A stretch of 36,858 bases of DNA, taken from NCBI GenBank assembly GCA_030655015.1, contig JAURWJ010000067.1, forward strand, positions 1-36,858, in the 5' to 3' direction. The translations under genes and the position numbers were made by a program. Of this stretch, positions 24,219 through 32,716 are shown one piece after another. The notes beneath the pieces were generated by a model. It was given only the letters and a program-made list of their open reading frames with translations, was not told the DNA's origin and ran no database searches. This DNA is from Methylotenera sp. GTDB taxonomy: Bacteria > Pseudomonadota > Gammaproteobacteria > Burkholderiales > Methylophilaceae. Position 1 is the first letter of the stretch, and the number at the start of each line of letters is the position of its first letter.

Positions 24219-27200
24219 ATGTCTATAAACAATAAATTTGACTCAGTTCGTGCTTCAAAAGACGGTCACGAGTTCCATGAAGCTTGGGTAGCACGAAAAT
24301 GCTTAGGTTTATTGCTACCCAGAGACGACTTTATCGGCATCGCGATCGAAGGTTTTTCAAACGTCGACCAGAAATCAACATCAAAAGAAGCAAATGAAAT
24401 CGCGGATGCTGTTTTGTACTATGGGAAGCATACATCCTTTGATGAAGCTCGTCAGATTGTTGTTATACAAGTCAAATATTCAAAGGCTGCCGAATTAAAT
24501 CCCTTCCGCGCCGCAGATGCTAAGAAAACTCTTAAAAAGTTTGCAGGTACTTACCAATCCCATAAAAAGCAACATGGTGTACATGCAGCCAGGGAGAAGC
24601 TTCGCTTCGAATTAATTACTAATCGTCCGATTCTGTCAGAACTTAACGAAGCAATACTTGGACTGCGTTCAGGAGCCGAATTACAAGGAGTGGCCAAAAC
24701 TCAGGCAAACCAGATTAAGTCTGCATGTGGACTTCAAGGAACAGATCTCATTGAGTTTGTCGATCGCCTCCAAATGATTAGTCTTACAGGCGATTTGAGC
24801 GACATCAAACATAAATTAGCAATGGCCATTGCGGACTGGTCGCCTGCACGTGATTTATTGGCCAGAGTCAGATTAAATGCTGTAAGAGAATTAGCTAGAA
24901 ACAAAGCAAATCTAGTCAATCAAAATAAAAATGTCATTATGCGAGCCGATGTTCTTACAGCCCTTGAGCTGCAAGACGAAGGTGAACTTTTACCATGCCC
25001 CACAAGCTTTCCAGATATAGGTCCAGTAGTCGAAAGGCAGCAACTCGCCGAAACAGTTATTAGTATCCCTAGCCTGAATAGACCTTTAGTTATCCATGCG
25101 GATGGAGGTGTTGGTAAGACGGTCTTTATAAACTCGGTCGCAAGTCACCTTTCACAGCTTCATGAAGTTGTTCTATTTGATTGCTTTGGCATGGGCCAGT
25201 ATCGTGCCCCGGGGGACGCAAGGCATCTGCCAGCCAGAGGGTTGCTTCAAATCATTAACGAACTTGCTTGTCGTGGATTATGCGATCCGCTTTTACCAAC
25301 CACAGACAATAGCGACGATTTAATTCGAATCTTCCGAATTAGAATTGCTCAAGCAGCGGAAACGGTTTGTAGAGTAGCGTCAAATCGACAATTAGTGCTT
25401 CTTATAGATGCTATCGACAACGCTAGTGAGCATGCTAGAGATCGAGATGAGCCATCTTTCCCAAGGCTTCTTATAGAGAGTATTGACCGTACTGGACCCA
25501 TTGAAGGCGTTCAGCTAGTGGTCAGTTCACGTACCCATCGCAGACTTGCAGCAACTGGCGGTATTCGATGTGAGGAAGTTGAGTTGCAGCCGTTCACTGT
25601 TGATGAAACTGCTCAGTTTTTACAAAGTCGTGTAAAGAATTTAACGGATGTCACCATTCAGGTTGCGCAATCCAGATCACGTGGCAATGCCAGAATTCTC
25701 GAGCATCTAGCAAATGATGAGAAGAGTCTTCTAGCTCCATCGGAGCTTAACAATATTATTAAACTAGATGATCTATTGAGGAAGCGAATTGAAAATGCTC
25801 TCGCAATCGCTCGAAGACAAGGTTATCGAGATGAAGATATCAAAGCATTCCTAGCTGGATTAGCCACCTTACCACCGCCAGTTCCAGTGTCAGAGTTCGC
25901 TGAAGCAAATGGCTTGGCTGTAGGAGCAGTTAATAGTTTTGCTGCTGATCTTTCCCCACTTCTTGAACAAACCAAGCATGGCTTAATGTTCCGCGATGAA
26001 CCCACAGAAACATTAATAAGAGAAGATTATTCGGCTGATAAAGACACCCTACGGGCGCTCGCAAAAAACCTGAATAACATGCAGGCAGTATCGGTATATG
26101 CAGCGACGACGTTACCAGACCTTCTTCAGCAATTGGATGATGGGGAGCAGTTATTTAATCTTGCCTTTGATGAAAGAGTCCCGGCAACAATCAAAAGCGC
26201 AGTGGGTAGGCAAGCGATCAGACATGCTCGTATTCGGGCAGCAGTGGCACATGCAGCTGCCCATAACGACTCTGATCGGCTTGTACATCTTCTTGTGGAG
26301 CTATCGACTTTGGCCGCTGTTGATCAGCGAGGTACCAAATACATACAAGACCATCCAGAGTTAACTGTCCTTTCAGGTGACATAGATTCAATTAGGCGCC
26401 TATTCGAGGCTCGTACAAGTTGGCCTGGAAAACGTCATGCTCGATTGGCAATTGCGCACATCTTAATGGGTGATGTCGCAGACGCATACCGACATGCGCA
26501 GCGGGTATACGAATGGAGAAGACACTATTTCCAACAGAATGAAGAATATCGAAGAGAACAAGATGGGCCAACACCGTTAGATATGTGTGCTATTCCGTTT
26601 AGTCGGATAGCCAAGGGAGATAGCAAGAAAGCGGCTGAAGACCTTGCTGGGTGGAATGATTGGTATGCTTTTGAAATTGCAAAATTACTTTTTCCATTGT
26701 TGCAGTTGGGAGTGTCGACAGGGATTATTCAACAAGAACCGATTTTTAGATTTCTCGAGTTTTGTAATGATCAATGTGGTGTTCTCGCTGCTGCAATTCC
26801 ATTTACCGAAAGTGATGCATCCTTGCAAAGCTCTCTTATTGCTAATTTGGCTAAAGCCTGCATTAACTCGGAAGGTCTCAAGCTCAAAAATGCTCATCAT
26901 CACTCAGGTGAACCTTCGATTATTCGGGGTCTACTTGGAGCTGCAACATTAGCTTTAAAGCTTGGGCTTAAGACGGAAGCAAGCAGTATCCTGTCTGTGA
27001 TTCAGATTTCTCCACCCTCGCTACACACATTTACGGGCAGTTATTGGGCAGATGAGATTTCCCCATTTCTTGCTAAGCAAATGCTCAGTTGTCTGGCAAA
27101 TGGTACAGCTATTGATGAGAGGAAATTACTTCCTAAAGAACTGGCTGAATTCAGTGAGCACATATCATCCGAATTGCAGGGGCAAGACTTTAAGAAAGCC

Positions 27201-30200
27201 TTGAAGGAGCATCTAGAAAAAGCTTTTCAAGCTCAAAAAGCTAATCCTCCAAACCCACAGAGCATAAGCTATGAAACTAAACAAACTTCAGAGCGGTTTA
27301 TTGATAGCAATTTAGACTCTTGGCTGCAGATCTGTCGTGCATTTGCGGAAGCTTTATACCCACATAATGGACGTAAGGTCTCAATTGATCCATTGCTTGA
27401 TCTCTGGAACAAGCTGCGCACCAAAAATGATTATTACGCTGGGGGCGCTACTGCTCAACGTAGATATGGTGCAGTAGGAGAAAGGTTGTTGACGCTAGTA
27501 CTCAAAGCCGATCGTATGTTGGATAAATCGGAAGTACAACGATATGTTGACATCATTAGTGAGGAGGGGGTCACAACAATATCAAATGCCATTGAGATTA
27601 TCGAAATTCTGGCTGTTCGGGATCCACTCCATTTTTTGGCAGGTACCGCCGCTGTAAAAATAAGGAATGTGATCGAGCGAGAGCATGAAGTCGATCAGAG
27701 AGCCTCTTTTTTTGCAGATTTGGCTATTGCTATGTCGCCAGCCAGTCCGAGTGAGGCTTCGGAATATTTCCGGATGGGCCTAGAGCAAATGGATGCAATT
27801 GGGTCAGGCGATTATCAATTCGTAAATGAATTAATGCAATTCGCCAGCTCTCTGCAAGGTGATGAGCTCACTGATCCAGATAGTCATACCCTTTCAAATA
27901 TCTGTGATCTCAACCTAGGTGAGGAGCATAAGTTCCATTGGGGATTGTATGGAACAGCAATGGCTAAGACATCAGGAGTGAAAGGGGTGGCTAAGCTAGC
28001 TCGTTGGGAGGATCGTGACAGAGTTTCATTAGACTATACTCTACTACCCTACCTGAGGGCTTTATTGGATAGTGACAAAATTGATCCTGCGATCGCGCTT
28101 ACGATGCTGCGCGTGTCTAAACCGGCAGAACTATATGTCTGTGGTACTGAGCAAATAGTCGAAACAATTGAAAGTAAACCATTCGATTCAAAGGATGAAC
28201 TGACCAGAGAACTTATCGCGCAGTATTCGCGAAATAACCCAGGATCATTCGGATCCGAGACCCCACGCGCTCTGTCACGGCTTGCAGAGATAACCTTGGG
28301 CAAGGCTTCGCCAGAATATGTTTATCTATATTCTTCAGCGGCTCAAATCAAAAAAACGACAACTGAATACAACGAACTAAACAATTGGCGGAGTATGCGA
28401 CCCAAACATGGGATTCATCATCGCAACGCTGAAGAAAACCTGACTCCGTTATCGATAACAACCCTTGTCGCAGAAACAGACCCATTAAATGACGTGTCAA
28501 TTGCCAAGGCAATTGAAGCCTTAGACGGTATGCAAACCTTCATGCATTTGCAGCGTGATTTTCTTGAGCAGCTAAGGACAAAAGTATCGTTTAGTGCATG
28601 CCCTTTGTATATTGAAATCATTGCAAGACATGAAAGACTCTCCCTCTTTGATAAATTGCATGAATTAGCTGAGTGTAAGAAAGCTTGGTCTAGTTCATCA
28701 AATGCTATTGCACTAGCTTTACGTGCTAGTGCTGAAATTATCATCCGAGAAAACGCATTCGATTTTATTTCATACGAGTATCTTTCCATCTCTAATCTCA
28801 AAGAGCTATCGGAAATTTCCTGCGTTAATTGCGAGATGTTGATTCTGGGACTAATCAGAGAATTTTCTCGTCCAGGTAACGATGTTCCTGCTGCTGTTTG
28901 GTTAGGCTTAGCTACTATATTCAACGGAGTAGCTACTAGAAATGTAGGACAAGCGGCTCTAAAACGGCTGCTTAACAGTGGGCCTGCGAAACTTGCATCG
29001 ACGGTAGCCGATGGTGCTTGGCAATCTACACTTTATCCTGATGATGACCAAACTGAATGCGCCGCCGGCTTAATATGGTTTGCTCTTGGATCACCTCGTG
29101 CTGAACGTCGATGGATGGGTGCAGAAAGTCTTCGAACAGCCGTACGCTTGAATAGAGTAGATGTGTTAGTCCAAGTTATTGCCAAGTTCACTAGTAATAG
29201 CTCGGGGCCTTTCCAAGCGGGGGAATTACCATTCTTCTATTTACATGCACAACTGTGGCTACTAATAGCATTGGCACGAATAGCAATAGATGCCCCAAAT
29301 GTAATTGCGGTACATAGAGCTTTTCTTGAAAGTATTGCATTCAATGAAAGTGATAGACATGTTTTATTTAAACATTTTGCTACCTCTGCACTCATTACAT
29401 GTAAAAGCAGTGGTCATCTAACATTCGATACTGCATTTAATGATGCACTAGCAGAGGTTAATCACTCGCCGTTCGATTTGCAAGTTACAGATCAATATCA
29501 TGGAACTTCGTATTATCAATCTCGCCCAGAAGGCATTCCTGAGCCTGCGGAGAAACTCTATCTAGATTATGACTTTGATAAATATCAGGTCTCGAGTTTA
29601 TGTGATTTGTTCAATAGATTTCGTTGGGATATTACAGATGCGATGCTTGGCTGGATAGGGAATCATGATAAGAAAGTCGATTCTATGTACGACTCTGGTA
29701 ATCGGCCTGAAAGCCACCGCCGTCGGGGCAACGATTTTTCCGATGATTATCATTCATATGGAGAATATCTTTGCTGGCATGCTTTATATGGAGTCGCCGG
29801 AGAATTTATAAAAAAATACCCTATCGTCCGACGGCCCTATGATGAGCATAATCCGTGGAATGACTGGCTACGTCGACAAGTTCTGACTCGAGAAGATGGT
29901 CTGTGGCTCTCCGACGGCACCGATTTGTCACCAGTTGATTTACGTATAAATCTTCGCGAAGTAATCGATGATCAAGTAGTTTTGACAGGATCTGTGGAGA
30001 AATTGCTTTCCTTAATAGGTATCAAAAATGCTATAGGCGAATGGGTAACAGTGGACGCAGACTGGTGTTCAATCGATAATATTAAGGTACATATCAGTTC
30101 TGCATTAGTTCCAAAGGGAAAAAGTGCAAGTATTGCAGGCGACCTGGCAAAACAAAATCCTTTTCAAGCATATCTGCCACATCTCGATGTTTATGAAGAT

Positions 30201-30680
30201 GAAGATGTTGAAGCCATGCGTTCTCATAAACCCTATATTCCTTGGATAACTAGCCCTTCTGCGGAAGCTAAGCTTGATGAGGGTGATACTTTAGGTATTG
30301 TAGGAGCGATGCGAAGATCAAGACTGTCCAAAGCTGTAAATACATTTGGGCAGCTAATTTCGAAAGATCCGTTCGGTCGGAGTTGGATTGATCCCGCTGG
30401 TAAGGTTATAGTTAGTTCCGAAGCGTGGTGTCAATATTCCGATCGTAGGAATGAGGGACCTTTTAGTGGCTTACGGATGCAATGTAAATCTGATTTCATT
30501 AAAGATTATCTTGTGGCTAACAACAGCCACTTATTGGTCCTAATAATCCTTCGGCGTTATGAATCAGGATTTGGCGGAGATAAAGCTAAATACTGGCATT
30601 CCACTGCTGTTGTTCGGGTGACCGAAACATTGGATTATGAATATTATCCTGGTCGTATTAATGAGATGGAAAAATTGTAA
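24219..30680 (+). CDS. Giant STAND-type NTPase with nuclease-like N terminus (candidate defence sensor)
   Basis: A 2153-residue protein. The N-terminal domain (about 1-210) looks like a DUF4297/Cap4-type nuclease: Glu44 in IAIEGF, Asp63 in EIADAVLYYG, and Gln84-x-Lys86 in VVIQVKYSKA. The NTPase follows: Walker A HADGGVGKT (Lys300), Walker B LVLLIDAIDNA (Asp397, Asp400), and sensor strand VQLVVSSRTHRR, typical of STAND proteins. About 1500 residues of helical, probably repeat-containing sequence follow and end in a compact domain rich in aromatics. The layout effector-NTPase-long sensor is that of Avs/AVAST proteins, which recognise phage proteins and become active nucleases. Assignment to a known Avs type is not possible from sequence alone. 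No membrane segments are seen. Confidence 0.82.
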   Translation: MSINNKFDSVRASKDGHEFHEAWVARKCLGLLLPRDDFIGIAIEGFSNVDQKSTSKEANEIADAVLYYGKHTSFDEARQIVVIQVKYSKAAELNPFRAADAKKTLKKFAGTYQSHKKQHGVHAAREKLRFELITNRPILSELNEAILGLRSGAELQGVAKTQANQIKSACGLQGTDLIEFVDRLQMISLTGDLSDIKHKLAMAIADWSPARDLLARVRLNAVRELARNKANLVNQNKNVIMRADVLTALELQDEGELLPCPTSFPDIGPVVERQQLAETVISIPSLNRPLVIHADGGVGKTVFINSVASHLSQLHEVVLFDCFGMGQYRAPGDARHLPARGLLQIINELACRGLCDPLLPTTDNSDDLIRIFRIRIAQAAETVCRVASNRQLVLLIDAIDNASEHARDRDEPSFPRLLIESIDRTGPIEGVQLVVSSRTHRRLAATGGIRCEEVELQPFTVDETAQFLQSRVKNLTDVTIQVAQSRSRGNARILEHLANDEKSLLAPSELNNIIKLDDLLRKRIENALAIARRQGYRDEDIKAFLAGLATLPPPVPVSEFAEANGLAVGAVNSFAADLSPLLEQTKHGLMFRDEPTETLIREDYSADKDTLRALAKNLNNMQAVSVYAATTLPDLLQQLDDGEQLFNLAFDERVPATIKSAVGRQAIRHARIRAAVAHAAAHNDSDRLVHLLVELSTLAAVDQRGTKYIQDHPELTVLSGDIDSIRRLFEARTSWPGKRHARLAIAHILMGDVADAYRHAQRVYEWRRHYFQQNEEYRREQDGPTPLDMCAIPFSRIAKGDSKKAAEDLAGWNDWYAFEIAKLLFPLLQLGVSTGIIQQEPIFRFLEFCNDQCGVLAAAIPFTESDASLQSSLIANLAKACINSEGLKLKNAHHHSGEPSIIRGLLGAATLALKLGLKTEASSILSVIQISPPSLHTFTGSYWADEISPFLAKQMLSCLANGTAIDERKLLPKELAEFSEHISSELQGQDFKKALKEHLEKAFQAQKANPPNPQSISYETKQTSERFIDSNLDSWLQICRAFAEALYPHNGRKVSIDPLLDLWNKLRTKNDYYAGGATAQRRYGAVGERLLTLVLKADRMLDKSEVQRYVDIISEEGVTTISNAIEIIEILAVRDPLHFLAGTAAVKIRNVIEREHEVDQRASFFADLAIAMSPASPSEASEYFRMGLEQMDAIGSGDYQFVNELMQFASSLQGDELTDPDSHTLSNICDLNLGEEHKFHWGLYGTAMAKTSGVKGVAKLARWEDRDRVSLDYTLLPYLRALLDSDKIDPAIALTMLRVSKPAELYVCGTEQIVETIESKPFDSKDELTRELIAQYSRNNPGSFGSETPRALSRLAEITLGKASPEYVYLYSSAAQIKKTTTEYNELNNWRSMRPKHGIHHRNAEENLTPLSITTLVAETDPLNDVSIAKAIEALDGMQTFMHLQRDFLEQLRTKVSFSACPLYIEIIARHERLSLFDKLHELAECKKAWSSSSNAIALALRASAEIIIRENAFDFISYEYLSISNLKELSEISCVNCEMLILGLIREFSRPGNDVPAAVWLGLATIFNGVATRNVGQAALKRLLNSGPAKLASTVADGAWQSTLYPDDDQTECAAGLIWFALGSPRAERRWMGAESLRTAVRLNRVDVLVQVIAKFTSNSSGPFQAGELPFFYLHAQLWLLIALARIAIDAPNVIAVHRAFLESIAFNESDRHVLFKHFATSALITCKSSGHLTFDTAFNDALAEVNHSPFDLQVTDQYHGTSYYQSRPEGIPEPAEKLYLDYDFDKYQVSSLCDLFNRFRWDITDAMLGWIGNHDKKVDSMYDSGNRPESHRRRGNDFSDDYHSYGEYLCWHALYGVAGEFIKKYPIVRRPYDEHNPWNDWLRRQVLTREDGLWLSDGTDLSPVDLRINLREVIDDQVVLTGSVEKLLSLIGIKNAIGEWVTVDADWCSIDNIKVHISSALVPKGKSASIAGDLAKQNPFQAYLPHLDVYEDEDVEAMRSHKPYIPWITSPSAEAKLDEGDTLGIVGAMRRSRLSKAVNTFGQLISKDPFGRSWIDPAGKVIVSSEAWCQYSDRRNEGPFSGLRMQCKSDFIKDYLVANNSHLLVLIILRRYESGFGGDKAKYWHSTAVVRVTETLDYEYYPGRINEMEKL

Positions 30681-30765
30681 TTTTGACTCTTACAGAAGCT
30701 TAGAGGTTTGAACTAGTTGTAATAAGTAACAATAGTAATTTCAGCAAAAATTATAAAAGGTTGTT

Positions 30766-31314
30766 ATGGAAGGATTAAAGAAATTAGATCAGCTGACAAA
30801 GATGGATGAAATGCATCAGCTTACCTCTCAAATTACAGGGCAATTAATCGAACTTGAATTACTTCATAAAGCCGTTTCATCTATAACGCTCCACGAGGGA
30901 GTCCCTGAAGAGATACAGGGGCAGTTTAATGTTGCTCGCAACATGGCTTTATATCAATACTTTCACTATGCGCTGGCTCCAGAGATACAATTAAAAACGT
31001 ATACGATAATAGAGTTTGCGTTACGACTAAGGGCAAATTCAACTAAAAGGCTAATGCTCAGCGCGCTTGTGGAAATGGCCGTCAAAAAAAGCTGGATTAC
31101 TGACGCAGGATTCCGACACATCAAAAATCCTCAGCCTGATAATCTTTATTGTAAGCAACTCAAAGAGGTACTACCAAGACTTCGTAATGGAGCAGCGCAT
31201 GGCTCTAGCAATCTAACCCCTGAGAGTGTTGGTCATCTTGCAATATGTGCCGATTTAGTAAATCAGCTGTTTAGCGAAAAGGCACAAACTACAAGTCTTA
31301 GCCTAATTTGCTGA
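30766..31314 (+). CDS. Small HEPN-like helical protein
   Basis: A 182-residue all-helical protein. RLRNGAAHGSSNLTPES contains Arg140, Asn141 and His145, the R-N-x3-H form of the HEPN motif, followed by a closing helix (HLAICADLVNQLF). The N-terminal third is amphipathic and may be a coiled coil. An AAGG site lies about 8 bases before the ATG. It follows the giant NTPase by 85 bases on the same strand and could be a partner, effector or unrelated cargo. The motif is also found in non-catalytic HEPN-type proteins annotated as hypothetical or Apea-like, so RNase activity is uncertain. Confidence 0.65.
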   Translation: MEGLKKLDQLTKMDEMHQLTSQITGQLIELELLHKAVSSITLHEGVPEEIQGQFNVARNMALYQYFHYALAPEIQLKTYTIIEFALRLRANSTKRLMLSALVEMAVKKSWITDAGFRHIKNPQPDNLYCKQLKEVLPRLRNGAAHGSSNLTPESVGHLAICADLVNQLFSEKAQTTSLSLIC

Positions 31315-31365
31315 TATTCTTGTGCCATCTTAAAAGACTGTGACCAACATATATTCCTAAGTAAT

Positions 31366-32427
31366 TTATTTGATCTCGAAGAAAAGCGTGATCAATAAAC
31401 TCTTCTGCTTCTCTATTTCAGGTTTAGAGAGGTACTCAATATTTTTATTACTTACTTGGTTTTTCCATTCTGTAATAAACGGTGGCCCCAATTCATTGAG
31501 GCAAGTTGATACTTTAGCATTCCATTGAGCCCACATATTTTTACACTGACTGTTAAGAGCCCGAGCGCAGATATTCTGGACCTCAGCTGCTTCTGAAACT
31601 AGCCCGATTATTTGCTTGCGAATAGTTTTGTGCGCGGCGGAAGTGTTTGGGCCTGAAGATGGTTCGGGTCCAAAATAAATACCAATAGTTTTTGGCGGTA
31701 GAGAATCGTCTTCAACACTACGGACTGGAATTGCCATCTGAGTAAATGCCATATTAATAATAATTTGGCTTGAACTCATGACTTTCCAACGACCAAGATG
31801 AGGTGGCAATTTCTCTTGATTTATAATGCCATTGCTAGAAGCTATGGCCATACCATCTACTGGAATATCGGGATCCATTCTATAAACCCGATCCGAATCA
31901 ATTTTCCATCCTGCCTGACTAAAAAGAATGAGGAACTTTCCAGCTACTACACAAGAAGCGTCACTCCAACTTATACAGCCGATTCTTACAGTGTCACGCG
32001 GCTCGAATTGTTTGGTTTTCAATAGCTCTAAGAAATACCCTCTTCTTGGTTCAGATAAATCATATGGCCTTTGTGAGTATTCTAACGAAGGTATCTTCTT
32101 TTTTGATTCTTGAAATTGGGTTTTTGCAACTTGCTGATGTTGGAAATACCAAACTAATCCAATTACAAGGATGAAAATAAAAAATAACGCTATATGCTTT
32201 ATGGATATACGGCGCAATCTTTTCCATAATGATTGTTGAGTGTCGTATTCAATATGACCATGTTCAATTTTAACGTCGCAAATAAGTAAGAGAACACCTA
32301 TCACAACAAATGAAACCCCAACCCACAATGCCTCTGGGTAAATCACTAATAAACCTGTGCCAATCATAGAAAGCCCCTCAAATAAGGAGCCTGAGGTAAA
32401 ACTAAATCGCACGATCTCTTTTCCCAA
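31366..32427 (-). CDS. Membrane protein of unknown function
   Basis: A 353-residue protein (338-350 with later starts). Three hydrophobic helices lie in the first 95 residues: GLSMIGTGLLVIYP, ALWVGVSFVVIGVLLLICDV and HIALFFIFILVIGLVWYF. A large soluble domain follows, with GCISWSDASCVVAGKFLILFSQAGWKID and a C-terminal helical part with several cysteines. TTG 32427 has no ribosome site; GTG 32412 has a better purine stretch before it. The soluble part recalls two-transmembrane proteins that precede a receiver or effector domain, but no family was recognised. It is the last gene before the distal transposon end and points inward, converging on the HEPN-like gene. 32428-32574 contains nothing else of note. 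Confidence 0.6.
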   Translation of the reverse strand: MGKEIVRFSFTSGSLFEGLSMIGTGLLVIYPEALWVGVSFVVIGVLLLICDVKIEHGHIEYDTQQSLWKRLRRISIKHIALFFIFILVIGLVWYFQHQQVAKTQFQESKKKIPSLEYSQRPYDLSEPRRGYFLELLKTKQFEPRDTVRIGCISWSDASCVVAGKFLILFSQAGWKIDSDRVYRMDPDIPVDGMAIASSNGIINQEKLPPHLGRWKVMSSSQIIINMAFTQMAIPVRSVEDDSLPPKTIGIYFGPEPSSGPNTSAAHKTIRKQIIGLVSEAAEVQNICARALNSQCKNMWAQWNAKVSTCLNELGPPFITEWKNQVSNKNIEYLSKPEIEKQKSLLITLFFEIK

Positions 32428-32574
32428 AAAAGAAAGTCACATGATACATTACTTAGAATTAGGAACGATTCATTAGTTAATGGCCTATCATTTTTAAATC
32501 GAATAATCAGCGCGATGCAGTAAGATTGTGTTGAATGTAAAGCATTCATGCTCTGAGCTAACCAGCTTGGGAGC

Positions 32575-32711
32575 AATTGCAACTTATGTGTAAATTTTTG
32601 AGGAAACTTGCAGTTTATGGCGGTAATAAATTGCAGCTTATGCCGTAACTCAATACATGCAGATGATTGATTATGTGGGGATCTTAATTGCATCTTATGA
32701 TGCCTCCCACA
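32575..32711 (-). repeat. Distal transposon end with four inverted TnsB-type sites
   Basis: Four sites in inverse orientation relative to the left end: AATTGCAACTTATG (32575-32588), ACTTGCAGTTTATG (32606-32619), AATTGCAGCTTATG (32629-32642) and AATTGCATCTTATG (32686-32699). The outermost ends 12 bp before the terminal ACA, exactly as at the other end. Spacing is loose (31, 23 and 57 bp), like the left end of Tn7. A degenerate extra site may lie in the 57-bp interval near 32657. Confidence 0.88.
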
Positions 32712-32716
32712 ATTTA
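32712..32716. repeat. Target-site duplication, right copy (ATTTA)
   Basis: ATTTA directly follows the terminal ACA and matches 12475-12479. Confidence 0.9.

Larger units (their letters stand above)
12480..32711 (+). mobile_element. Tn7-like transposon, 20,232 bp, inserted just downstream of nrdJb
   Basis: The element begins TGTAAGTGACC and ends GGTCTCCCACA-like (last bases CCTCCCACA), with TGT/ACA tips, inverted TnsB-type repeats at both ends and a 5-bp ATTTA duplication. It encodes TnsA, TnsB, TnsC and one TniQ/TnsD-like protein (17000-21898). There is no tnsE and there are no cas genes. Cargo lies on both sides of the transposition genes and is rich in nuclease, kinase, HEPN and STAND-type proteins. 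The tnsA-proximal end faces nrdJb and has tightly packed repeats; the distal end has spread repeats. This matches the right-end-to-glmS polarity of Tn7. Both ends and all core genes look intact, so the element may be active. Confidence 0.93.

Noticed and set aside
28418-28924. 168-residue ORF antisense to the giant NTPase
   Set aside because: It lies wholly inside a well-supported coding frame, lacks motifs and is explained by codon bias of the forward gene.
32364-32693. 109-residue reverse ORF across the distal transposon end
   Set aside because: It overlaps the TnsB sites and the start of the membrane protein gene, and its translation has no domain character.
12480-32711. CRISPR-associated (CAST) transposon
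   Set aside because: tnsABC plus tniQ invites this, but there is no cas gene, no repeat-spacer array and no atypical guide repeat near either end or after tniQ. The TniQ is of self-sufficient size.
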